From the NCBI GenBank assembly GCA_022494885.1, contig JAGVSM010003937.1, forward strand, positions 186,001-250,000: a DNA stretch of 64,000 bases. Direction: 5' to 3'. Shown here piece by piece: positions 54,708-63,882 of this stretch (the stretch's first letter is position 1; every line of letters starts with the position of its first letter). The translations under genes were made by a program, and so were the position numbers. The notes under the pieces are model-generated. The model did not search any database, was not told the origin of the DNA, and saw nothing but the letters and a program-made list of their open reading frames with translations. Source of the stretch: Micrasema longulum (Eukaryota; Arthropoda; Insecta; Trichoptera; Brachycentridae).

Positions 54708-54759
54708 TTTTCCGCCTCCTAAGGCGGAAAACTCTTACCCCTAGGGTGGTAAGAGTTTT
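54708..54759. repeat. two overlapping perfect hairpins
   Basis: 54708-54717 pairs with 54722-54731 (10 bp, TTTTCCGCCT, loop CCTA). 54728-54739 pairs with 54748-54759 (12 bp, AAAACTCTTACC, 8-nt loop). They share the AAAA at 54728-54731, so only one can be fully formed at a time. They lie about 130 bp after the LINE stop and may be its 3' UTR structure. Confidence 0.75.
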
Positions 54760-54916
54760 TGCCTACAGTTGCTTAATTTTAACACAGGACCTCGGAAAAA
54801 AATAACAAACGCCAGTACTTATCCACACGGTCCAATCTCTTCAATTAATTACCCTTACCAAGAGAAACCATCAGCATTTAGTCGAAAATACTTTATAATA
54901 AATAAATAATAGACAT

Positions 54917-55045
54917 CAGGCTTAAAAAACAGACTGCCCGCCTAATCCGGCTTTGTAGAGCGTCGTCTTTGTCATTTATACAAATACCGGACTCCTGCAA
55001 TAGAGAGGACGCTCTACAATATCGGCTGTCTATTTTTTAACCCAG
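54917..55045. mobile_element. MITE with inverted ends (hAT-like candidate)
   Basis: Left 'caggcttaaaaaacagactg' against the complement of right 'ctgggttaaaaaatagacag'; inner arms 'tgtagagcgtc' and 'gacgctctaca' also pair. About 129 bp, non-coding. Confidence 0.6.
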
Positions 55046-55156
55046 GGGTGCTATTCTAAAACACTCTCGTGGCACGATTGAAAAAAATTCCTGTGGATTT
55101 TGTATGTGAATGCGTGAGATAATACAGCCACGAGAACGTTTGGAATACCAGCCCTG
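55043..55156. mobile_element. hAT-like MITE (CAGGG...CCCTG ends)
   Basis: Left 'caggggtgctattctaaaac' against the complement of right 'cagggctggtattccaaacg'; both continue to CTCGTGGC. 114 bp. CAGGG ends suggest hAT. No matching 8-bp flanks, perhaps because the neighbouring MITE overlaps the left end. Confidence 0.65.
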
Positions 55157-55295
55157 ATGTACTTTATTTACTGCCGTATTTTGACTCTATTCCGAAATAA
55201 ACTTTGTTTTTTTATTTTGCAAGGGCGTGACATATTTATTTTGTAGTAAGCTTTTAAAAGTATTTTAGCAAATATATATTCGCATAAAATTTCAC

Positions 55296-55755
55296 TATCA
55301 CACTTCTTCTTCTTCTTACGGTGTCTTATCAGGTCCTCCGACGTTGGCGATCACTACAGCGAAAGCACCTCAGTCCGGCGCAACTCCGAGGCCAGGATAA
55401 CTGCTTGTTAGATGTACGCGCCATAGTGATCCCTGGAAAAAGATGACCAAAATAGTTTTCCGTTGCCTGCTCCGGTGGATTTTTCTGTAGGGGTTACCTT
55501 CCCTTAGCTATTTGGTTCCGGTTTAGAGGCACCAGAAACTCGCCTTTCATCCTCTCGTTATCGGCTGTGATCACACCGTTATCAGTGTGATCTCATTTCC
55601 CAGGGTTCGCGACGTGGAGGCTAACAAGTTGGACTGGTCAGTAGTGTTGCCGGTGGAATGCAACTGGGCATTCGCAGCATTTATTAGAATCACGCCCTCT
55701 AGCAAAATGTGACTCACTGCTACCCTACTGACGGTTCGAGCCCCATTATCACACT
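55296..55755 (-). mobile_element. retroposed fragment with 9-bp target duplication and (GAA)n tail
   Basis: TATCACACT is at 55296-55304 and 55747-55755. The 442-bp insert is much GC-richer than its flanks and on the minus strand ends with AAGAAGAAGAAGA. Its sequence (e.g. 'gttttccgttgcctgctccg' on the plus strand) resembles RTE-type LINE 3' regions of arthropods from memory. No clear frame; it may be a LINE 3' end or a LINE-dependent SINE. Confidence 0.7.
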
Positions 55756-55869
55756 AATACATAAAAAATGTAAAAAAAGAGCAATAAATCTGAAATTATT
55801 TATAAAATCATACTCGTAACGTAATATATATCAAAAAAATGCTCTGGAAAAAAACAATTGTTTGGAATT

Positions 55870-56090
55870 ATCAATAAAGGTGTCAACTCTTGAACTTCTC
55901 AAAATGCAACCGGTCGAAGATTCGAGGAAATGTGGATGTTTAAATGTAGGCAGAACGGTCAATGTTACACAGTGTGGAAAGTGGCCACTTAAACCAGCCA
56001 TTGACAGGTCATAAGCCCTGTAAATTGTTAAGCTCTCACAAGCCCTTCACAAAAATGATTTCCCTCTCTGTTGCAACAAATTACGATCTT
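55870..56090 (-). repeat. family M copy
   Basis: 'gaaatgtggatgtttaaatg', 'ggcagaacggtcaatgttac', 'gacaggtcataagccctgta' and 'ccctctctgttgcaacaaat' in minus orientation. Confidence 0.7.
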
Positions 56091-56099
56091 AATTTAAAA

Positions 56100-56440
56100 A
56101 AAATTATTTTTTGATTATTTTTGCATACACAAATTATTTACAAAGAGATATAATTACAAAAATACACTGTAGAAAAATACATCTTAAAATTAAGCTATAA
56201 CATGAATTGGAAAAAATGCCCACAAAGACTTCAGCGTCTGAGCGTGGGCAATTCTTTTTTTAATTATTAAAAAGTTAATAGCATATTTATATGGTATGAC
56301 ATGAACATGGAAAAAAAAGAAAAGAAAAACTAAATTAACATATGCTGATATTACGAAAACATGATTTATTTGCAGAATGCATTTATTTTTTATTTTAATT
56401 ATTTTTTTAAAGATTGTGTCTATCAGTTCCTTCCATGCTG
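56100..56440. other. no supported feature
   Basis: A long minus-strand ORF (56519-56190) is Lys/Ile/Phe-rich and has no family features. Confidence 0.35.
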
Positions 56441-56444
56441 ATTC

Positions 56445-56525
56445 CAAGACCTCAAATTTCTTCCTAGGGATGAAATCCAGGCTATCTACAAACATTCGGA
56501 TAATTTTAAAATATTGCAAATAATT
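56445..56525 (-). repeat. family M end module
   Basis: 'cttcctagggatgaaatcca' and 'tctacaaacattcggataat' correspond to the end module. It may be the remainder of the copy at 55870, separated by inserted sequence. Confidence 0.5.
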
Positions 56526-56529
56526 TTAC

Positions 56530-56995
56530 TAAGTATTAATGCACCCTTTGTAATTTTAGCAAGCTGTGTGGATTTTTACGATCCCATAAAACCGGTTATC
56601 AGCTTTATAAATACCTCCACCTCTATAATATCGTTGAGTTTCTGGCTCAAGTTAGTAACTAAAACATTTTATTCGTTATTGCACTTTTAAAGTTATCTTT
56701 TAAAGCTCATCTCAAATCAGAAATTCAAATAGAACTGGAAGTTGAATATTATAAAAGATTATTTTTCGTAATTATAAAATTTAAAATATTTTTATTTGCT
56801 TTTTAAACAAAGATTATTTTAGTTACCAGCTAATACCAGAAACCCAATGATATTTCCTTTTTAACTATGTTCTCCGTCTCTGTTGTAATAAGTAGGTAAC
56901 AAAAAACAAGAATATAAAAATAAAGTCATAAAAAAGGAATACATTGACTGCTGAATTAACTACTAGCTATCCGTCGTCAAGGTAAACAAGCTCGC
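56530..56995. other. no supported feature
   Basis: A short 'ttctccgtctctgttgtaat' at 56870 is a stray M-like piece. Confidence 0.35.
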
Positions 56996-56999
56996 TATA

Positions 57000-57240
57000 T
57001 TTACATGATCCTGTTCTACGGTTCAATTAGTAGTGCGGGGTGGGTAGGGGGTATGCAGAGAGCTCATTAGGCGATCATTCCCTGACACGTGTCAAGTTGG
57101 CAGTGACGATCAACGAATCGACGAACCGAATGAGAGAGCTTGAATTCTTGTTGCTACGCATCATCGGCGCGGCGCTGCAAAGTATTTCGTTTCATGCAAT
57201 CTAGACGCTAGAAATTCGCTTTTGATTTATTGATCAATTG
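57000..57240. other. locally GC-richer unique region with 12-bp palindrome
   Basis: Includes 'tgacacgtgtca' (57082-57093), a perfect palindrome with a CACGTG E-box, and 'catcggcgcggcgctgcaaa'. It is not shared with any repeat here. A regulatory region or a degenerate gene end is possible but unsupported. Confidence 0.3.
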
Positions 57241-57244
57241 GGAA

Positions 57245-57820
57245 ATATCACTTTTTTTACATTTTTAAAGTAATAACGGTCTTTGATAGACTGTCGAGTA
57301 AAAATAAAATTTGTTACTTATTAGTATCTAGCATAAAAAATATTTTTTAACTTGTCATTTTGAATTCCTGCAAAAACGGTAATTGCATTGGTCACGCTCC
57401 TAATACGTCCGAATTCATGTTAATTTTCAGCTTTGTTCCAAACCATTCAAGTTTTTTTAGAACATCGTCACGAATCTTAACGTCACAACTATCAATGCTT
57501 AATGTCGCTTCTAGTGACAGATTTTTTAAATATATTTTTTAAAGTTATATTTGAAAATATTTCTTTACAATATCCATATGGATTTTGAAAATACAGCCAA
57601 TTTTTCTAAATCCATTTCATATATTTTTATCGGTATTCGTAGAACGTGATATTTTCCTATTACGTCATTGAGGTTTCCCCAGATAACTACTGTCAAAGTC
57701 ATGCTTAATTTAGATGACTAATACAAGCGTTAAAAATGGGTTCATCCAAAAGTATAAATATTTTTGCTGGTTACAATTAGATTTTTTGTCTGGTGTCTTT
57801 TTTTAATGTTGATTATTTTT
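57245..57820. other. no supported feature
   Basis: AT-rich; the ORF at 57360 has no family features. Confidence 0.4.
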
Positions 57821-57823
57821 TAT

Positions 57824-57894
57824 GAAACTCGCGGGAATCAAACTCGCGACGTCAGTTTTACAGCAGGCCATCTAACGAACTGCGCCACGGTGCC
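57824..57894 (-). mobile_element. tRNA-derived SINE head, family D
   Basis: The minus strand has 'gcaccgtggcgcagttcgtt' (A box) and 'gcgagtttgattcccgcgag' (B box with paired T-arm). Confidence 0.65.
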
Positions 57895-57899
57895 TATTC

Positions 57900-58305
57900 C
57901 CGTGATTATAAATCGAATACCATTTTCACCGAAACACGGGATATTGCCACGTGGAGCCACGTGTTTAGTAGGTGGACCTGGTTAAATTTAACAATGAACG
58001 CGGTGTGAAATAACTTGCGTGACTCTATTTTCAGTGCCTATTCGAATAGTGCCATTTCACGCACGTCAAGCTGTCTATAATCTAAACCCACAGTACCCAG
58101 ACACATGTTAGATCCGGTCCTTAAAACTGTTGAAATTAATATATAATCTAAACAAAGTAATTTTATTTTTCTGTTAATTTCAGAAAAAACGTGTTTTTTT
58201 TAATTTAAATCATTTATTTAATCATACAAAAGATACAATGTTAATTTTGATTTTTTAATGAACTTTTTTTTTCTACTACAACCTATTTTTATAATTCTGT
58301 AATGT
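57900..58305. other. unique region with two CACGTG sites
   Basis: 'gccacgtggagccacgtgtt' (57948-57967) holds two E-box hexamers 11 bp apart. Otherwise unassigned. Confidence 0.3.
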
Positions 58306-58309
58306 TTAG

Positions 58310-58860
58310 GAACTAACTTTCCAAAAAAAAAACTAGCTTATGTGCTTGTAGAGTGACTTACACTGTTATATTTATTTATTTTATTTCATTTGGGAAATCA
58401 ACAGTTCTACATACATATTTATAATAAACAAAAAGTATCCACTCAGAACTAATAAAAGATTTCCACAAAGTATACAAAGTTAGTGACGAAAATATATTAC
58501 ATATTAAATAAATACATATAAGTTTATACATATAAAATGCTATTTTCATGTTCTAGTAAATATTTTTCAATAATCAAAGAATTTTTTTTTTTTTTAAGAA
58601 CAGTAAGTTATTGTAAATTGGGCGGGATTAGAACAAGGATGCTTGAAGAGAGGATAAGGAGGGGAAGGGAGATGTACATATTTATTATTAAGTCTGCTAA
58701 GTTATATAATGCATTTTTAGTGTAAATTTTTAATGTGACAGAGTGATGTTAGAAATTTTAAGTCATATAACTTCGAATATATATGAGAAACAAATTAAAA
58801 TTATACGAATAGTACCTATTTAAATATAATGGTGTCACTACTCGGATTTAAAAAATATAA
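58310..58860. repeat. dispersed repeat R (copy 3)
   Basis: 'atgtgcttgtagagtgactt' at 58340, and 58780-58860 resembles 2635-2755 ('actcggatttaaaaaatata'). An AT-rich stretch lies between. Confidence 0.45.
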
Positions 58861-58864
58861 TACA

Positions 58865-59085
58865 ACATAGGAAAAATGGTGAATGTTACACAGTGTGTAA
58901 AGTGGCCACTTAAACCAGACAGCCATTGACAGGTCATAAGCCCTGTAAATGCCTAGACTTCCATATTCCTTTTTTTAAGGTATTTTACAACCCTGTTGTG
59001 ATTTGTTAATCTTAACGACTCCCGAGGGGGTGAAATCCAGTCTTTTGTCTACAAACATTTGGACAAACTTAAATATTGTAAATAA
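58865..59085 (-). repeat. family M copy (left-truncated)
   Basis: From 'caacataggaaaaatggtga' through 'gacaggtcataagccctgta', 'cgactcccgagggggtgaaa' to 'ggacaaacttaaatattg'. Confidence 0.7.
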
Positions 59086-59129
59086 CATTTGTTAATTTAC
59101 TCATTTTTTTTCACAATTTAAACAATAAT

Positions 59130-59450
59130 TAAATAATATGACCTTACTGGGGTTATCCGTGCCAAGGACACTTAACAATATACTTTTTTTATTATACCAT
59201 TTAAACCTAAATTTAAAAAAAAACACATAAGACCCATTCTGAACTCCATACGGTAGAAAACTATGTTTCTTTAAAATATAACATTTAATTTAGAACTTGT
59301 TTAGAAAATAAAGTTTGACGAACTCCCTCTCAAAACATAAGTTTTTACTTAAGTCGAGGGATACACACGTTATTATAATTAATGCATCTACATACCGTAT
59401 GTAATTTTATTCTAATTTAAATAATTAATTTTAACGAAAATACAACTAAC
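59130..59450 (-). repeat. LINE family E 3' region (reverse)
   Basis: 'accttactggggttatccgt' is the 3' UTR motif; 59225-59345 matches 31190-31370 on the opposite strand. Confidence 0.55.
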
Positions 59451-59454
59451 TGTT

Positions 59455-59632
59455 CTTTTTTTTTAAAACAACTTTTGTCGTTCTTATTATTTACCCAAAT
59501 ATTCTATTTTAAGGAACATTTACGAGTTGTAAATAACTCACTATTAGAAAATGGGATTCAACAAGAGTGTGATTCGAACCAAGGACCTTTGAGCCGTAAA
59601 TTCGATACACTAGCTAAGGGACCACAAAACGA
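59455..59632 (-). mobile_element. tRNA-derived SINE, family B (diverged)
   Basis: 'gtgattcgaacc' (B-box complement), 'taactcactattagaaaatg' and the 5' end 'gggaccacaaaacg'. Confidence 0.7.
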
Positions 59633-59702
59633 TTATCTGCCCTGATTTGATTTCACTGACACCGCAAATCCTCTTAATGACGGAAAAAAGGGTTACACTA
59701 AA

Positions 59703-60540
59703 GTATTATGAAAATAAAACTTTGTTATTAGTACAATATTTGAGTTTGTCCAAATGTTTGTAGACAAAAGACTGGATTTCACCCCCTCGGGAGTCATTAA
59801 GATTAACAAATTACAACAGGGATGGAGAATACCTTAGAAAAGGGAATATGGAAGTCCAGGAATTTACAGAGCTTATGACCTGTCATTGGCTGGTTTAAGT
59901 GGCCATTTTACACACTGTGTAACATTCACCATTTTTCCTATGTTTTAGCATCCATATTTCTTCATTTCTTCCATTTGTTGATTTGTGAAGTGAAGTTAAT
60001 TCTCCATGATTCATCTCGTGAAGGTATTCTCCCTCCCCGTTGTAATTTGTTAATCCTAATGACTCCCGAGGGGGTAAAATCCAGTATTTTGTCAACAAAT
60101 ATTTGGACAAACTCAAATATTGTAATAAAACCAGCTGGTCCAAGAAGAAGTTTAAAAAATGGAAAATTGTTTTCAGGCGTTGCCTAGTATGTGAAATTAT
60201 TCAGTCAGATGGAATATGGATGAAATATGGATGTTCAAACATAGGCAAAATGGTGAATGTTACACAGTGTGTAAAGTGGCCACTTAAACCAGCCAGTGGC
60301 AGGTCATAAGCCCTGTAAATGCCCAGACTTCCATATTCCCTTTTCTAAGGTATTTTCCATCCCTGTTGTAATTTGTTTATTTGTTATTAGTGTTTCACAA
60401 TTTTTATTATTTTACAAGAACACTACTACAGTTTCGGGAGGGCACTCCTCCCATCGACGGGTGATACTGTACACAATTTTTATTCTTGTAAAAAAAAATT
60501 GAAACAAATAAAAAACACTAATAACAAAGTTTTATTTTTA
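59703..60540. mobile_element. hairpin element, left arm split by a family M dimer
   Basis: The right arm (60453-60540) complements the left arm, which is in two parts: 59711-59732 (22 bp exact with 60517-60538) and 60380-60431. Between the arms is a 6-bp G/C stem (GGGAGG/CCTCCC at 60436-60452) next to GAAAC on the minus strand, with GATG before it. That layout parallels the hairpin at 49984. 'gggtgatac' occurs in both elements. Non-coding. Confidence 0.65.
59721..60391. repeat. family M dimer with exact 12-bp target duplication
   Basis: TTTGTTATTAGT is at 59721-59732 and 60380-60391. Between them is one partial plus-orientation unit (59733-60020) joined to a minus-orientation unit (60020-60379). 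The duplicated 12 bp lie within the hairpin element's arm, which is also represented once in the other arm, confirming the empty site. Confidence 0.85.
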
Positions 60541-60544
60541 TAAT

Positions 60545-61000
60545 CATTTATAATGAAGTGTTACAAAGTGAATGCCGATTCAATTTAAAAGGTTACACTG
60601 TATTTCGCTCTCAGAACTGTACTCTTTGTCCGCCCGGACACGGGAATACTGCATTTCTGCCCTTGCAACAGACATTATTTGTTTTAGATTAGTCAAAGCG
60701 TTTGTTTTTTGTTCGGCATTTAGCACATTCCCGCTACGGTAAAATGAATGCTTCAAATTTCACTTTTATGTGCATGTGAATATAATTCTTAACTGCCTAA
60801 ATCAACACCCGAGGTGTGTTCACACGGGAACTTGGGGACCACGTAGTTTCGTGTTTTGATTATTATCAACCTGCTATCTAATCATACACGTGTGCAACAT
60901 ATAATCAATATGGCAGGTTGAAAGCAAACTTCTTTATCTTGGCGATAACAGTAAGTGACATGGGCTGAGGATTAAAAATTAGGCAGCTTTTTTTCTTTTT
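60545..61000. other. no supported feature
   Basis: 60540-60580 may extend the hairpin arm. The rest is unassigned. Confidence 0.35.
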
Positions 61001-61004
61001 TTTT

Positions 61005-61275
61005 TTCTTTTTTTGGATAACCGACAGCTATATTTTTTATGAATATTTTTGTTTTTTATTGTTTATTATGTTAATTATAATTAGGTTAATTTGTTTTATT
61101 ACGTTTTTTTTTTATTGTTATTATTTTGTTAACTTTGTTAAATAGCTAATCTTAGGCATGTTTCACATTTTGTAAAATGTTTCCCTCGGCACGGGACACC
61201 CCAGTGAGGGAACATTATTCTGTATAACAAAAGAATACAAACAATGTAAAAGTATAAATAAATAAAAATGAAAAT
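61005..61275 (+). repeat. LINE family E 3' UTR (plus)
   Basis: A T-rich stretch, then 'tccctcggcacgggacaccc' and 'cagtgagggaacat', ending in AAATAAATAAAAATGAAAAT. It is the longest 3' UTR of this family on the plus strand. Confidence 0.6.
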
Positions 61276-61279
61276 ATTT

Positions 61280-61650
61280 ATCTTTAATATAAAACAAAAC
61301 AAATGACAAATAAGCCAATTAAAGGTTTTCACAAGTAACATCACAGTAAATTAAAAAATATTTTCGAATATAAAATGAACAGTAATCAAAAATAAAATTT
61401 AATACACCACAAATTATTTCGAAAACAAACGCCACACGTCATCATGATCATTTGCAAACAAATCTTTGTTTCATGATTGTACACTAAAATTATTAAAAGT
61501 TCACCATAAATATGAATTTTGCCTATTATTAGATGAAACAAGAGGAATGCGATGGAGAAGGTTATAACTTAGTACTTTGGAAGGATTATTAATAGAGTTT
61601 GCATAGTAGTTCAGGACAGTCAATTGAACTAGAGGCAATTTTTAATAGAT
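61280..61650. other. no supported feature
   Basis: AT-rich spacer. Confidence 0.4.
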
Positions 61651-61651
61651 A

Positions 61652-62059
61652 AATTGAACGTTGTTATGCAGAAAGCAGCCAGTCCACAATTTTTGAAAAA
61701 TTAGATATTGATGTTATCGGGTACAGTAAGGTCGATTCTGTGTTTTGCTAAAAACAGCCAAACCGCTTTCATACAAAAAAAACTGTATTAATTACCTTCG
61801 GAAAAAGATCTCTATCACAAAAACGGCATTTCTCAATTTGCAGAAAACACTTACAAAACTTTTAAACTGGTCAAATACAAAATAAGATTCTTGTTTGTAA
61901 TACATAAAAAAAACTTATGTATTTGTTGTTTCTCGTTTGTTAAAGTCAAAAACATTCCAACTATTGTGTAGATTTTATAATTCCGTCTTTTCACAAAATG
62001 GCTATTATCTCAGTTTCATTTTCTATGGCTGGCTGCTTTCTGTATAACTACGTTCAATT
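61652..62059. mobile_element. complete family X DNA transposon with AATT target duplication
   Basis: 400 bp (61656-62055). The left end 'gaacgttgttatgcagaaag' and the complement of the right end 'gaacgtagttatacagaaag' match for about 33 bp (then cagccag.CCA). AATT flanks each side. The interior has 'aaatgccg/cggcattt' blocks shared with 24840 and 49813. Non-autonomous. Confidence 0.8.
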
Positions 62060-62064
62060 ATATC

Positions 62065-62375
62065 AGCTCTTTCACGATGTTTTCGCAAAGGTAATTAGTG
62101 ATGTTTTTTTACATATTAGAATATATTGATCGGGTTTAAACTCAAGTTTCAACCAGAAACTGCATGGCATGTGTGTCAATGGCCTTATCTCCCTTAGTAG
62201 ATTCACAACTTTTTTTTATTCTCACAAGCGTTTTTTTTTAAAAATATATTTATTCTGCTTGTGTACGAAAAGGTTTTAGGCGTATACATATATTGTTGTG
62301 CTATATTTAGTTAAAAAGGTGCTAAACTTGCTTTGTTTCTTTGTTGTTCTCAATAAATGTTATTTTCTAAATGTT
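62065..62375. other. no supported feature
   Basis: AT-rich. Confidence 0.4.
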
Positions 62376-62379
62376 AACA

Positions 62380-62495
62380 TTATTTATGTCCCGAATTGAG
62401 TTGTTTTAACTCCTGGGAATGTAATTTAACGTAATATACTTGTAAAATACTTTGTGTTATGTGATTTATAAAGAAATAAAAAAAAATAAAAAAGC
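62380..62495 (+). repeat. LINE 3' tail (as at 3440)
   Basis: 'acttgtaaaatactttgtgt' and 'gatttataaagaaataaaa' match 3462-3505. A short stem 'gagttgttttaactc' precedes it. Confidence 0.5.
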
Positions 62496-62764
62496 ACATG
62501 TACCTTACGATTTTCTTTTGAATATTTTCAATGAGTGATATCTGCAGATTGTACATGGGACATTTGTGATGCATATTCCAGGTTGCTTTGCACCAATGTA
62601 CAAAAAAGGATTTTGAGAGTCTTTGCCATGGTGAACGACGTAGAGCTACGCATAATAAAGCAAAGCGCACGCGATGACTTTTTTATGATGCGTTAGACAT
62701 GGGCGTCGAAAAGTAATTTACTATCACAGAAGACATTGAGTTAGTAGTTCTTAATAATTTTAAC

Positions 62765-62875
62765 TTGAAATCAAACACTGGTTTGAGTCTGCTAATTTTA
62801 TTCATATTTGGAAAAACAATTAATTGGACCATGTTATTCTGAAACCAAATTTGACTTTTTGATGAATGCTTCTTG
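62765..62875. repeat. short repeat plus family Y left-end fragment
   Basis: 'aaatcaaacactggtttgag' repeats 21868. AATT at 62822-62825, then 'ggaccatgttattctgaaac' and 'ttgactttttgatgaa', match the start of family Y at 36836-36895. Confidence 0.55.
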
Positions 62876-62927
62876 AAGACCCTAGTATTAAAGTCGAACA
62901 TCATCATCGCCTTTCCATGTCTGCTCC

Positions 62928-63460
62928 CTAGTTTGAGCATATGACATCCACAAAGAGCCTCCATGAATCTCTATCGGCTGCCAACTCCTTTGCGTCCTCC
63001 TTAGAAACGTTTTCGTCCCGAAGTTCTGACATAAACTGCCGACAAACAATCAGCAGTGGACGTGTAGGACGTCGAGAACCTGATGCCTTGTAAAAAAGGC
63101 AAGCGTGGTTAAGGCTCTCAGGAGGCATCCACAGTATATGGCCTAGCCAAGCGTGTCGCCTCCGCTGGACGATAGTTGTCACCAGAGTTAGCTGCGTCCG
63201 TTCTCTCATTACTTAATTTCTCTCAAAGTCAAACCACCGCACACCTAAGATTCTTCTAAGGCACCTTTTCTCATAAATCAGAATTTTGCTGTTTTGGGCC
63301 CTAGTGAAATGCCAGAAATCGCATCAGTAGAAGAGAATACGTGTTATGCAGGCGTTATATAGGCGGCATTTGGTTTTCACTGAGTAATTATCCAATCTCC
63401 AGACAGCCTTCATACTGTTGAATGTGGCGCCTGCTACCCCTAACCAAGCGACATATACAC
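62928..63460 (-). mobile_element. LINE ORF2 C-terminal fragment (RTE-like)
   Basis: The minus-strand frame 63209-62928 reads 'QRRRHAWLGHILWMPPESLN' and 'GSRRPTRPLLIVCRQFMSEL', then 'EDAKELAADRDSWRLFVDVI'. This fits (RR..WLGH..RM......GRR...W......D......A.DR..WR.LV). Upstream, across two stops, 'MKAVWRLDNYSVKTKCRLYN' and 'KRCLRRILGV' continue the same domain. RT core absent. Relative of 8270-8425. Confidence 0.8.
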
Positions 63461-63464
63461 CTGT

Positions 63465-63880
63465 CGGGACAATAAATGCCAAAAATCAATGTAAATCATG
63501 GGAAAATATTCGGAATCAATTATCTGTGAAAACTGACTCCTTTAACACCTTTTACGCTCCTACTGCTGCAACCAAACATACTGCAATTCACCATAGTTGA
63601 TTTTTATTTATTATAACGTAAATGTCCAAGTTATTTACCAACAAAGCCAAGCACAGCTACAAAAGCATCCGTTCGAACCGTTATGTTTGTGTTGTCAAAT
63701 AAAACAAAATGGCCACCAATTGGTTGCTATCCAACAAACCAACATCACTTGCATTCTATGAAACAAAGTGATAGGGCTTCTCTCTGGGTTACGCATTATT
63801 ACTCTGAGATTAGTGTATTTTTGGCCTAAACACTAATGAATAACCATAAAGCTAATGCTTCAAATATAAAATTTACGTTA
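63465..63880. other. no supported feature
   Basis: No repeat or frame recognised. Confidence 0.4.
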
Positions 63881-63882
63881 TA

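Noticed and set aside
56190..56519. 109-codon minus-strand ORF
   Set aside because: Lys/Ile/Phe-rich composition typical of AT drift. It overlaps a family M end module.
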